A stretch of DNA of 64,000 nucleotides. Source: Kaistia dalseonensis (GTDB lineage: Bacteria; Pseudomonadota; Alphaproteobacteria; Rhizobiales; Kaistiaceae). Location of the stretch: assembly GCF_030814715.1 (NCBI RefSeq), contig NZ_JAUSVO010000008.1, positions 150,965 through 214,964 on the forward strand, given 5' to 3'. Made by a program: the position numbers and the translations under genes. The notes beneath the pieces were generated by a model. The model did not search any database and had not been told where the DNA came from. It saw only the letters and a program-made list of their open reading frames with translations. The stretch's first letter is position 1, and the number at the start of each line of letters is the position of its first letter. Below, piece after piece: positions 53,409 to 62,469 of this stretch.

Positions 53409-53906
53409 ATGCCTTACGGCCTTGCCGCCCGCCTGATCACCGTGCTGATGTTCGTCCTGCTCGCCATGGCGACCGGCGCGCGGGCCGATGACGCCGCGCC
53501 AGCAACTGCCCCGGGCGACGCTCCGGCGCCGCGTACTGGGCGCTTCACCATGGTGCCCGCCGAAGGCGGCTTCGTGCGGCTCGATACCGAGACCGGGGTC
53601 GTGTCGCATTGCCGCCGCGAAGGCGAGGGCGCCGCCGGCGTCTGGCGCTGCGCCGCCATCCCGGAGGAGACACTGAACAAGCCCGACGCGTTGACCGAGC
53701 TCACCGAGGCGGTCGAGACGCTCGGCCAGACGGTCGCGGCGCTGCGCATGCGCGTCGATGCGCTCGAACAGCGACCCCAGGCTCAGGCCCCGAGCCCGAC
53801 CGACGACGATGTCGATCGGGCCCTCAATCTCAGCCAGGAACTCATGCAGCGCTTTTTCGGCATGGTGCGCGAGATGAAGCGCGCCGAAAGCGACGACAGG
53901 ACCTGA
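53409..53906 (+). CDS. Secreted coiled-coil protein of unknown function
   Basis: 165 residues from ATG 53409, preceded by GGGAGAGAG; the frame is open further upstream without a site. Sec signal (LITVLMFVLLAMATGARA, cleavage before DD). The mature part has GRFTMVPAEGGFVRLDTETG, a Cys pair (SHCRREG and WRCAAI), then a coiled coil (LTELTEAVETLGQTVAALRM) and a charged helical tail. A similar secreted DUF-like family occurs widely in Hyphomicrobiales; no function assigned. Confidence 0.7.
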   Translation: MPYGLAARLITVLMFVLLAMATGARADDAAPATAPGDAPAPRTGRFTMVPAEGGFVRLDTETGVVSHCRREGEGAAGVWRCAAIPEETLNKPDALTELTEAVETLGQTVAALRMRVDALEQRPQAQAPSPTDDDVDRALNLSQELMQRFFGMVREMKRAESDDRT

Positions 53907-53939
53907 GCCCTGCCGAAAGGTGCAGGTTGTTCCGTCGGG

Positions 53940-54920
53940 TCAGGCCGGATCAGCCTTGAAGCGTTCGGTCGCGGCGACGAGTTCGTGCACGATGCCGGGC
54001 TCCGACATGGCATGGCCGGAATCCGGAACGATGCGCAGGTCGGCGATCGGCCACACCTTGTGGAGGTCCCAGGCGATCGCCGCCGGCGTGCAGAGATCAT
54101 AGCGGCCATGGACGATCACGCCGGGGATCGCGGCGATCCGGTCGGCATGGGCGAGCAAGTAGTCGTCCTGGTCGAAGAAGCCCTTATTGACGAAATAATG
54201 CGCCTCGATGCGCGCGAAGGCGATCGCGTAATGCGGCGAGCCGAAGGCCGCCACACGCCCCGGATCGGGCAGGAGCGACAGCGCCCCGCCTTCCCACATG
54301 CTCCAGGCCCGCGCGGCGCTGAGCTTCACCGCCTCGTCGTCGCTCGTCAGCCGCCGGTAATAAGCGCCGATCATGTCGTGCTGCTCGTCGAGTGGGATCT
54401 CGTTGCGATAGGTTTCGAAGGCCTCCGGCAGCAGCCATGAGGCGCCGTTCTGGTAGAACCAGAGCAGTTCGCTCTGCCGCAATGTGAAGATGCCGCGCAG
54501 GAGCAGTTCGCTGACGCGCTCCGGATGGGTCTCGGCATAGGCGAGGGCCAGCGTCGAGCCCCAGGAGCCGCCGAGGAGCTGCCAGCGCTCGATGCCGAGC
54601 CGCTCGCGGATGCGCTCCATGTCGGCCACGAGATCCCAGGTGGTGTTCTCGGCAAGCTCGGCGTGCGGAGTCGAGCGACCGCAGCCGCGCTGGTCGAACA
54701 GGATGATCCGGTAGGCGGCGGGATCGTGATAGCGGCGCATATTGGGGCCGGCACCGGCACCCGGGCCGCCATGCACCATCAGCACGGGTTTGCCCTCGGG
54801 GTTGCCGCACTCCTCGAAATAGATCTCGTGAATGTCCGAAACCCTGATGCGGTGCACGGCATAGGGTTCGATCGGCGGAAAGAGTTGCAGGCGGCTCTGC
54901 GCGGCGGAATCGGCGGTCAA
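53940..54920 (-). CDS. pip: Proline iminopeptidase
   Basis: 326 residues from TTG 54920, which has GGAG 6 bp upstream and gives the usual length; the frame extends to 55025 over the upstream gene. Alpha/beta-hydrolase motifs: LMVHGGPGAGAGPNMRRYHD (oxyanion), FDQRGCGRSTPHAE, nucleophile LGGSWGSTLALAYAE, Asp in HGRYDLCTP and His in DSGHAMSEPG. It removes N-terminal proline from peptides in the cytoplasm. Starts 17 bp after the symporter stop. Confidence 0.94.
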   Translation of the reverse strand: MTADSAAQSRLQLFPPIEPYAVHRIRVSDIHEIYFEECGNPEGKPVLMVHGGPGAGAGPNMRRYHDPAAYRIILFDQRGCGRSTPHAELAENTTWDLVADMERIRERLGIERWQLLGGSWGSTLALAYAETHPERVSELLLRGIFTLRQSELLWFYQNGASWLLPEAFETYRNEIPLDEQHDMIGAYYRRLTSDDEAVKLSAARAWSMWEGGALSLLPDPGRVAAFGSPHYAIAFARIEAHYFVNKGFFDQDDYLLAHADRIAAIPGVIVHGRYDLCTPAAIAWDLHKVWPIADLRIVPDSGHAMSEPGIVHELVAATERFKADPA

Positions 54921-54936
54921 GGGAGGCTCCAGACAA

Positions 54937-56694
54937 TCAGATGGGTTGAGCGGGGTGTGCGTTGTTGCGCGGCGTGCTGTCGGGGCGGGGAGCGTCCGGC
55001 GCAGGCGCGGGGTTCTCCGCCACACTGGCCGGCTTCGCCACGGCCTTTGGGGCCCGGGCCCTCGATCGCTCCGCCAGCGCCGTTTCGACCCTGCGGCGGA
55101 AATGGCGCGCGAGCCAGCGGAACTTGAGGCGCAGCAATGGCCAGTTCAAGCGGGGGAGCCATGTGAAGGCGGCCAGGGTGATCAGCCCGCAGACGAGGCC
55201 GATCAGGCCGGAAAGGCCGACGGGGAGGCCGAACCAGCCGGTCGGGCCGAGGACGGTCGGCGCCACGACGCCCATGCCGAGAAACCGGCCCGAGAAATCG
55301 GGCGCAAGTGTCGCCAGCACGACATTGGCGGCCGTCAGCCAGAGGCCGACGGCGATCGCGGCGATTGCGGCCTCGCTCGTAACCGCGCGGCGCCGCCAGC
55401 CGAACAGCAGGATCGGACCGAGGCTCGCCGCGCTCACCGACAGGCCGACGCTCGCCAGCATGGCGACATTGGCGCCGGGAAGGCGGCCGACGCCGATCGC
55501 GGCTGCTGCCGCGAGCAGCATGGCGAGCCGCGCGATGAAGACGCGCCGACCCTCCAGCGCCGTTCTCTCGACGAACCCGCCATAGAGATCATGGCCGATC
55601 GATGCCGCGAGCGTCGCGAGGCCCATTGCCATGGCGATGAGTGCCGCCGCGAGCAGGCTTCCGATCAGAAGTACGGAAGGGGCGGCCGAAAGCCCGATCC
55701 GCTCGGGGAAATTCAGCACGAGGCCGGCCGGGTTGGTGGTCGGGTCGATCGCGGCGAGCCGGCCATAGACGGCATAGCTCGGCGCGGCGAGCAGCACGGC
55801 CGCGACGATCAGCGGCCCGAGCGCGAGCTTGCGGCCATGGGGCGGGCGCTTGAAGGTCGACCAGGCGGGAAAGAGCAGGCTCGGCATGGCGGCGACGCCG
55901 ACGACGAGCGAGGCGAGCAGCGCCAGCACGACGCTGAACGGAATCGCGGCCGCGCTCTCGAAGGCGGCTGGATCGGTCAGTCCCGTCCAGGGGAGCGGCA
56001 GCAGGCCTTGTCGTTCCGCAACGATCGTGACGGGCAGGAGAAAGGCGAGCGCCACGATCGGCGCGAGAACGGCGGCCATGCCGAGGGCCGCGCGCAGCCC
56101 GCCGAGAATGCAGGCGATGGCGGCCAGCAGGATAATCGCGTCGCGCGCAAAAGCCGGCGTCAATCCCAGCATCCGTCCGGCGATCGTCCCGCCGAGGGTG
56201 GCTTCCGCGGCGATGAGCGGCAGGGCTGCCATGACGATCGCCACGACGGACAGGAGCCGGGCCTGTCGGCCGAAACGCGTGCCGATCGCCTCGGCCAAGG
56301 TGGCGCTGCCGGTTGCGCGGAGTTCCGGCATGACCAGCATGGATGAAAGCAGCAGGCCCGCGACCAGCGCGCCGATCAGCGCAAGGCCGTACCATCCGCC
56401 GAGCGCGACGGCAGCCGGACTGCCGACCAGCACGACGGCCGAGAGGCTGGTGCCGGCGAGCGCGCCGCCCGGCGCCCATGAATCGATCGCGCCGCCGCGA
56501 ATGATGTCGCCAAAGCCGATGCCGCGCAGGTGGAAGGCGATGGCGAGCGCGATCGCCAATGGTATGACCGGGAAAACCGAGACAACCAGCGTGTCGGCGC
56601 CGAACTGGTCGAGCGCGTCGACCACGGCGAGCCCCGCCAGTACGACGATCAGCGCGATCATCGCCGCCGTCCCCAAGCGTGTTTCCCCAGTCAC
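54937..56694 (-). CDS. Sodium:solute symporter (SSS) family transporter
   Basis: 585 residues with about 13 membrane helices. From GTG 56694; an in-frame ATG at 56661 is an alternative. APGGALAGTSLSAVVLVG, AEAIGTRFGRQARLL and GLRAALGMAAVLAPIVALAF match the SSS fold (proline/pantothenate/urea-type family). The cytoplasmic tail (last 70 residues) is Arg/Ala/Pro-rich. A substrate cannot be read; adjacency to deaminase and amidohydrolase genes suggests a small N-compound. Confidence 0.85.
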   Translation of the reverse strand: MTGETRLGTAAMIALIVVLAGLAVVDALDQFGADTLVVSVFPVIPLAIALAIAFHLRGIGFGDIIRGGAIDSWAPGGALAGTSLSAVVLVGSPAAVALGGWYGLALIGALVAGLLLSSMLVMPELRATGSATLAEAIGTRFGRQARLLSVVAIVMAALPLIAAEATLGGTIAGRMLGLTPAFARDAIILLAAIACILGGLRAALGMAAVLAPIVALAFLLPVTIVAERQGLLPLPWTGLTDPAAFESAAAIPFSVVLALLASLVVGVAAMPSLLFPAWSTFKRPPHGRKLALGPLIVAAVLLAAPSYAVYGRLAAIDPTTNPAGLVLNFPERIGLSAAPSVLLIGSLLAAALIAMAMGLATLAASIGHDLYGGFVERTALEGRRVFIARLAMLLAAAAAIGVGRLPGANVAMLASVGLSVSAASLGPILLFGWRRRAVTSEAAIAAIAVGLWLTAANVVLATLAPDFSGRFLGMGVVAPTVLGPTGWFGLPVGLSGLIGLVCGLITLAAFTWLPRLNWPLLRLKFRWLARHFRRRVETALAERSRARAPKAVAKPASVAENPAPAPDAPRPDSTPRNNAHPAQPI

Positions 56695-56778
56695 CCGAAC
56701 CTCGCGCTGCCGCTCACAGTCCGGCGATCGGACAGGAGCGGGCTCGCCTTGTCAACGACGACGCGGTCTTCCCGCCGG

Positions 56779-58014
56779 TCATGGCCGGAGGAGGCGGGCC
56801 GGGGCGCGCTCGAACGTCTTGATGCCGCGCTTGAAACCGGCCAGCGGCTGCACGATCTCGGCCACGGCGAGCGCGGGGGCAATCGCATCCAGCACCACGA
56901 AATCGGCGGGGTTTCCAACGGCGATGCCGTAATCGGCGCAGCGCATCAGCCGCGCCGGCGCCGTCGTGACCATGTCGAGACAGAGCGCCAGTTCCGCCTT
57001 GCGGCCGAGCTGGGCGATATTGGCGTAGAGATTGGCGATGCGGTTGAGCGAACAATCGCCGAATGGCGTGAACGGGTTCAAGACATTATTGGTCGCCAGC
57101 GAGCAGGTGACGCCGAGATCGGCGAGCCGATGCGCCGGCGTCACGCCGCGCGGCACGTTGTGGTCATGGGCGCGGCCCATCAGGAACAGATCGGTCGCCG
57201 GCAGCACGGTGACAGCGACGCCGGCAGCGGCCAGGCGTCGGCCCATGGCGGCGAATGCGTCCGGCGGCATGGCCGAAAGCTTGGTGACATGACCGACCGC
57301 GACGCGCCCACCCCAGCCGGCCGCCTCCGTCGCGGCGATAACGGCATCGAGATGGGTCCAGCGGGCATCGAGGTCGAAATCGAGATGGAAGTCGATATCG
57401 AGGTCGAAGCGCCGCGCGATCGCGAAGATGCGCCGGATCTGCTCGTCCGGGTCGGTATCGGTATAGGGACAGCCACCGATCAGGTCGGCGCCCGCTTCGC
57501 AGGCTTCGACCAGAAGCTCCTCCGTGCCGGGATCGTTGGTCAGGCCCTCCTGCGGGAAGACGCAGATCTCGATATCGACGGCCCAGGCATAATCGCGCTT
57601 CAGCCGGGTGAGCGCATCGAACGAGCGCAGCCCGATCCGCGGATCGATCTCGATATGGGTCCGAATGCGCGTCGTACCCTGCAGGATCGCCTTGACCAGC
57701 GTCGTCTCGGCACGGGCATAGACGTCATCCTCGGTAAAATCGTGCTTCAGCCGCGCGACTTCGGCAATGGCCTCGGCGAGCGAGCCTTCGGCGGAGCAGC
57801 GGTCGAGAATGCAGGACTTGTCGAGATGGAGATGTGAATCGACGAAGCCCGGCACGACCAGCCGCCCGCCGGCATCCTCGATGCGGGCGTCGGATGACGC
57901 AAACGCCGCGTCCGGCTCGATCGCGGCGATCAGTCCGTCCCTGATCCCGATCGCGAGCAGCGCGAGGGAGAGCTCCGGGACATGGGCACGGCGCAGGACG
58001 AGATCGAAGGGCAT
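56779..58014 (-). CDS. Cytosine deaminase-like amidohydrolase (CodA/AtzC type)
   Basis: 411 residues. Metal site: VDSHLHLDKSCILDR near residue 60, then RTHIEIDPRIG, VGHVTKLSAMPP and CSLATNNVLNPFTPFGD. The block IDFHLDFDLD holds the substrate-binding HxD pattern of CodA-like enzymes. It would deaminate or hydrolyse a cyclic amidine or ureide. It diverges from the cysteine hydrolase gene at 58256, with 241 bp between. Confidence 0.88.
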   Translation of the reverse strand: MPFDLVLRRAHVPELSLALLAIGIRDGLIAAIEPDAAFASSDARIEDAGGRLVVPGFVDSHLHLDKSCILDRCSAEGSLAEAIAEVARLKHDFTEDDVYARAETTLVKAILQGTTRIRTHIEIDPRIGLRSFDALTRLKRDYAWAVDIEICVFPQEGLTNDPGTEELLVEACEAGADLIGGCPYTDTDPDEQIRRIFAIARRFDLDIDFHLDFDLDARWTHLDAVIAATEAAGWGGRVAVGHVTKLSAMPPDAFAAMGRRLAAAGVAVTVLPATDLFLMGRAHDHNVPRGVTPAHRLADLGVTCSLATNNVLNPFTPFGDCSLNRIANLYANIAQLGRKAELALCLDMVTTAPARLMRCADYGIAVGNPADFVVLDAIAPALAVAEIVQPLAGFKRGIKTFERAPARLLRP

Positions 58015-58255
58015 GGAGGCTCCGGCAGCAACAGGGCGCGGCCAGACTAGTCAGCCATCGGCGCCGGGCAAAGCACGGATCGCGTGCAGTCTGGACGCGG
58101 CGCGACCGGTCGTGTGCGCTTCCACGCCCGACGGGCGATGCCGCGCCGACAAACATGGCTCGATGCCTGAATTATCGCCAGCCCCGCCATTGCCGGGCGG
58201 TTCGTAAAGCGGTTTCATCTGGTGAATTCGAGCGCAAAGCCAGGGACCAACCGAG

Positions 58256-58960
58256 ATGCACACGATCGCCATCGATCCGGAAACCTTGGAGCGTGTCACG
58301 CGCTGGCGCGGCAAGGACCATATGTTCGAGGATATCGATCCGGCCCGCACGGCGCTGGTCGTGATCGACATGCAGAACGGCTTTACGGAAGCCGGCAGCG
58401 AGATGGAGGTGCCGGAGAGCCGCGAGATCGTGCCGAACATCAACCGCCTTTCGGCCGCGATGGCGGAAGCGGGCGGGCTCAACGTGTTCGTCTATTTCGT
58501 CGTGGATGACGAGACACCGAAGAACTGGTCGACCTGGCTCGGCTATTTCTGCACGGCGGAACGGGGTGACAACGCCAAGGCGCTGTTCGCGCCGGGCGCT
58601 CATGGCGGCGCGATCGCATCCGATCTCGTCGTGCGGCCCGGCGATCTCATGGTGCCGAAGTCGCGCTTCAGCGCGCTCGTGCCGGGCAGCTCGGACCTGC
58701 ACGCGCAATTGCAGGCGCGCGGTATCGACACCGTCATCATCACCGGCACGGTCACGAATTGCTGCTGTGAATCGACGGCGCGCGACGCGATGCAGATGGA
58801 TTACAAGGTCATCTTCGTCGCCGATGGCACGGCCGCGCTCTCCGATGCCGACCATAATGCGACACTCAACAACATGGTCTCGATCTTCGCCGACGTCATG
58901 ACGACCGATGAAATCGTCGGCTTCCTCGCCGCCGCGCCGCAGCGGATCGCCGCCGAATAG
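58256..58960 (+). CDS. Isochorismatase-family cysteine hydrolase
   Basis: 234 residues from ATG 58256, with AGGGA upstream. Catalytic triad: Asp in VVIDMQNGF, Lys in VPKSRFSAL and Cys in TVTNCCCESTARDAM (the TNxC position). The N-terminal RTALVVIDMQNGFTEAGSE and length place it with N-carbamoylsarcosine amidase/ureidoacrylate hydrolase-like enzymes. Three consecutive Cys at the nucleophile are unusual but the family pattern TN-C-[CV]-E is kept. It probably releases ammonia and CO2 from a carbamoyl compound, perhaps together with the divergent deaminase. Confidence 0.88.
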   Translation: MHTIAIDPETLERVTRWRGKDHMFEDIDPARTALVVIDMQNGFTEAGSEMEVPESREIVPNINRLSAAMAEAGGLNVFVYFVVDDETPKNWSTWLGYFCTAERGDNAKALFAPGAHGGAIASDLVVRPGDLMVPKSRFSALVPGSSDLHAQLQARGIDTVIITGTVTNCCCESTARDAMQMDYKVIFVADGTAALSDADHNATLNNMVSIFADVMTTDEIVGFLAAAPQRIAAE

Positions 58961-59090
58961 CGCGCCCCCCTGATCCGTCTTTCCCGCCCGCCGTGACGAA
59001 TGATCGCGTGGCAGCATTCATGCAATCGACAGCGGGGGCGGAAGGCGGCTAGGCTGGGAGAAGAGGCCATGGATTGAGGGAGGAAGATCC

Positions 59091-61541
59091 ATGTCGACGA
59101 CCAAGGGTTCCCCGGTCGATGCGTTGACGCCGGGCGGCCAGCCTTCCGGCGAAACGCTGGAGATTCTCGCGGCGCTGGAGCACAAGGTGCTCTGGCTGGC
59201 CGCCTGGATGATCCACAACGCCAATCATCTGCGCGCGAATGAAGAGGGCATCAAGGTCGGTGGCCATCAGGCCTCCTCCGCCTCGCTCGCGACGATCATG
59301 ACGGCGCTCTATTTCGCCACGCTCCGGCCGGAGGATCGCGTCGCCGTCAAGCCGCATGCGAGCCCGATCTTCCATGCGATCCAGTATCTGCTCGGCCGGC
59401 AGACCCGCGAGAAGCTGCAGAATTTCCGCGCCTACAAGGGCGCGCAGAGCTATCCCTCGCGCACCAAGGACATTGACGACGTCGATTTCTCGACCGGCTC
59501 GGTCGGCCTCGGCGTCGCACAGACGCTGTTTTCCTCGCTGGTGCAGGATTATGTCCGCGCCAAGGGCTGGACTGGCGGCCGGCCGGAGGGGCGCATGATC
59601 GCGCTGGTCGGCGACGCCGAGATGGACGAGGGCAATATCTTCGAGGCCCTGCTCGAAGGCTGGAAGCACGGGCTCAGGAATTGCTGGTGGATCGTCGACT
59701 ATAACCGCCAGAGCCTCGATGCCGTGGTGCGCGAGGGCCTCTGGCAGCGTTTCGAGGCGATCTTCGCCAATTTCGGCTGGGACGTCGTTGTCCTGAAATA
59801 TGGCACACTGCTCGAATCCGCCTTTGCCGAGCCCGGTGGCGAGCGCCTGCGCGACTGGATCGACCATTGCCCGAACCAGCTCTATTCCGCGCTCTGCTTC
59901 CAGGGCGGCGCGGCCTGGCGCAAGCGCCTGCTGGACGATATTGGCGATCAGGGCGTGGTCACGCGGCTGATCGAGGCCCGCACCGACGCGGAACTGGCGC
60001 GGCTGATGACCAATCTCGCCGGTCACGACCTGCCGACCCTGCTCGACGCCTTCGCCCGCGCCGGCACGCATGACCGGCCGACCTGCTTCATCGCCTATAC
60101 GATCAAGGGCTTCGGCCTGCCGCTCGCCGGCCATAAGGACAACCATGCCGGCCTGATGACGCCGGCGCAGGTGGAGACGCTGCAGGCGGCGATGCATGTC
60201 CGCCCGGGCCATGAGTGGGAGCCCTTCGAGGGGCTGCCCGTTCCGGCCGAGCGCCTCGCCGCCTTCCTGCGCGCTGTGCCCTTCGCCCAGCGCCGTCCGG
60301 CGCCGGTCACGCCCTTCATCGCCGTGCCCGAAGCGCTCCCCATGCCCGCAATCGGCGGCAAGCAGCTTTCCACGCAGGCGGGCTTTGGCCAGATCCTGAA
60401 CGAGGTCGCGCGCGAGCGCTCGGATTTTGCGAGCCGCATCGTCACCACCGCGCCCGACGTGACCGTCTCGACCAATCTCGGCCCCTGGGTCAACCGGCGC
60501 GGCCTGTTCGCGCGCGAGACCATGGCGGATCTCTTCAAGGCCGAGCGCATTCCCTCGACCTTCAACTGGGAATTCTCGCCCGCCGGCCAGCATCTGGAAC
60601 TCGGCATCGCCGAGATGAACCTGTTCCTGATGCTCTCGGCGCTCGGCCTCAGCCATTCGATCAATGGCGAGCGGCTGCTGCCGATCGGCACGCTCTACGA
60701 CCCGTTCATCTATCGCGGCGCCGATGCGCTCAACTATGCCTGCTACCAGGATGCGCGCTTCATCCTCGTCGCGACCCCGTCGGGCGTGACGCTGGCGCCG
60801 GAGGGCGGGGCGCACCAGTCGATCGGCACGCCGCTGATCGGCCTCGCCCAGGATGGGCTCGCGGCCTTCGAGCCGGCGTTTGTCGACGAACTCGCGACGA
60901 TCCTGCGCTTCGGCTTCGACTATATCCAGCGCGATGGCGACGGCGAGCCGGACGAGCGGACCTGGCTCCGCGACGAGACCGGCGGTTCGGTCTATCTGCG
61001 CCTCTCCACGCGACCGCTGGAGCAGCCGATCCGGACGATCGACGAGACGCTCGCCCGCGCCATCGTCGATGGCGCCTATTGGCTGCGCGAGCCCGGGCCG
61101 AATGCCGAACTGGTCATCGCCTATATGGGCGCGGTCGCGCCCGAGGCGATCGAGGCGACGGGCCTTCTCGCCGAGGATCGCCGCGATATCGGCCTCCTCG
61201 CCATCACCTCGGCCGACCGGCTCAATGCCGGCTGGACCGCTGCCGCGCGGGCCCGCGAGCGCGGCCTCGTCCATGCCCGCTCGCATGTGGAACGGCTGCT
61301 CGAGCCGCTGCCGGCGCATTGCGGCTTGGTCACGGTGATGGATGGTCATCCGGCGACGCTGGGCTGGCTCGGCGCGGTTGCCGGCCATCGCACGCGCTCG
61401 CTCGGCGTCGAGCATTTCGGCCAGACCGGCACGATCGCCGACCTCTACCGCCATCACGGCATCGACGCCGCGGCGATCACGCGCGCGGCCGCAGCCCTCG
61501 CGCCCTATCACCCGGTCCGGCATTTGAGGCCCGCCTCCTGA
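59091..61541 (+). CDS. AceE-like thiamine-diphosphate enzyme (pyruvate dehydrogenase E1/transketolase superfamily)
   Basis: 816 residues from ATG 59091, preceded by GAGGGAGGAAG. The ThDP motif starts at GDAEMDEGNIFEALLEGWKH and ends NRQSLD; GGHQASSASLATI lies near the N-terminus. The pyrimidine domain has HLELGIAEMNLFLMLSALG with the catalytic Glu. It resembles homodimeric E1 (AceE) more than ordinary transketolase, but it is about 70 residues shorter than E. coli AceE (887) and has no E2/E3 neighbours. A 2-oxo-acid or ketose substrate is possible. Confidence 0.8.
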   Translation: MSTTKGSPVDALTPGGQPSGETLEILAALEHKVLWLAAWMIHNANHLRANEEGIKVGGHQASSASLATIMTALYFATLRPEDRVAVKPHASPIFHAIQYLLGRQTREKLQNFRAYKGAQSYPSRTKDIDDVDFSTGSVGLGVAQTLFSSLVQDYVRAKGWTGGRPEGRMIALVGDAEMDEGNIFEALLEGWKHGLRNCWWIVDYNRQSLDAVVREGLWQRFEAIFANFGWDVVVLKYGTLLESAFAEPGGERLRDWIDHCPNQLYSALCFQGGAAWRKRLLDDIGDQGVVTRLIEARTDAELARLMTNLAGHDLPTLLDAFARAGTHDRPTCFIAYTIKGFGLPLAGHKDNHAGLMTPAQVETLQAAMHVRPGHEWEPFEGLPVPAERLAAFLRAVPFAQRRPAPVTPFIAVPEALPMPAIGGKQLSTQAGFGQILNEVARERSDFASRIVTTAPDVTVSTNLGPWVNRRGLFARETMADLFKAERIPSTFNWEFSPAGQHLELGIAEMNLFLMLSALGLSHSINGERLLPIGTLYDPFIYRGADALNYACYQDARFILVATPSGVTLAPEGGAHQSIGTPLIGLAQDGLAAFEPAFVDELATILRFGFDYIQRDGDGEPDERTWLRDETGGSVYLRLSTRPLEQPIRTIDETLARAIVDGAYWLREPGPNAELVIAYMGAVAPEAIEATGLLAEDRRDIGLLAITSADRLNAGWTAAARARERGLVHARSHVERLLEPLPAHCGLVTVMDGHPATLGWLGAVAGHRTRSLGVEHFGQTGTIADLYRHHGIDAAAITRAAAALAPYHPVRHLRPAS

Positions 61542-61635
61542 GGAGCGCGGGCCCCTCCCGCCACGAGGGTATTGCGAACGATTATCAGAAGCGTTTCAAT
61601 GAGATAGATGGTGGTTGACACCCCCGACGCGAGAC

Positions 61636-61790
61636 CCTAAGTCGGCCTCATCGGGGAGTAGCCACCGTCTGCGGACGGGACCGTATCAACATCCTCGCGC
61701 TGTCGCGCGTGGTGCGGTCGGCCGGATAGACCGGCTCGGCAAGACCGTGGTGGGGATCATCTGTCGGACAGGATGATCGAGTCCGCCCGG
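61636..61790 (+). ncRNA. yybP-ykoY manganese riboswitch
   Basis: Upstream of mntP: the conserved GGGGAGTAGC (61653-61662), the TCAACATCCTCG block (61686-61697) and GGCAAGACC (61738-61746) occur in the expected order. A hairpin with arms GATCATC/GATGATC follows (61755-61779) as a likely expression platform, 20-30 bp before the ATG at 61814. This Mn2+-sensing element typically turns on manganese exporters. Boundaries approximate. Confidence 0.85.
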
Positions 61791-61813
61791 TTTCCGTCCT
61801 TTCGAGATCCGCC

Positions 61814-62380
61814 ATGTCACCGCTCGCCATTGCCGTGCTCGCCATCGGCATGTCTATCGACGCCCTGATCGCATCGATCAGCCGCGGCGCCACGCTGCAT
61901 CGCCCCAGTTTCCCGACCGCGCTGAAGACCGGCGCCATATTCGGTCTCGTCGAGGCCATGACGCCGCTGGTCGGCTGGATTCTCGGCATCGCCGCGAGCC
62001 AATATGTCCAGGCGATCGACCATTGGATCGCCTTCGGCCTGCTCGCGGCCGTCGGCGGGCGCATGGCTTTCCACGCCGTCGCCCGCGGCGCCGCGGCGGA
62101 GGATGCGCCGCGCAGCAGCGGCGGCATCGGCACGCTGCTCGCAACCGCCATCGGCACCAGCCTCGACGCCATGGCGGTGGGCGTGTCGCTCGCCTTCCTG
62201 GACGTGAACATCATCGTCATCGCGCTGGCGATCGGCCTCGCCACGACGGTCGCATCCACGAGCGGTATCCTCGCCGGACGGCTCGTCGGCGCCCGCTTCG
62301 GCCGCTATGCCGAGATCATCGGTGGCATCGCTCTGGTCGGCCTCGGCGTCTCGATCCTGATCGAGCACCTGACGGCCTGA
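61814..62380 (+). CDS. mntP: Manganese efflux pump MntP
   Basis: 188 residues, the normal length, with six helices in two repeats. MntP signatures: [15 protein letters not shown] and its repeat [18 protein letters not shown], both with the conserved Asp, plus GGRMAFHA and [11 protein letters not shown]. Exports excess Mn2+. Control is by the manganese riboswitch just upstream. Confidence 0.96.
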   Translation: MSPLAIAVLAIGMSIDALIASISRGATLHRPSFPTALKTGAIFGLVEAMTPLVGWILGIAASQYVQAIDHWIAFGLLAAVGGRMAFHAVARGAAAEDAPRSSGGIGTLLATAIGTSLDAMAVGVSLAFLDVNIIVIALAIGLATTVASTSGILAGRLVGARFGRYAEIIGGIALVGLGVSILIEHLTA

Positions 62381-62469
62381 GACCTTGCTGCCGGCAGGGC
62401 AGGGCGGCGCATGCTGCGGCGCGCCGATCTGCGCGTCGGATCATGTCCTGTGATTGAGAGCAGCGTGGC

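Noticed and set aside
59049..61523. An 824-codon open frame opposite the AceE-like gene
   Set aside because: Antisense shadow; composition (Arg, Asp, Ala-rich, no motifs) is that of a complementary frame, while the plus strand has full ThDP motifs.
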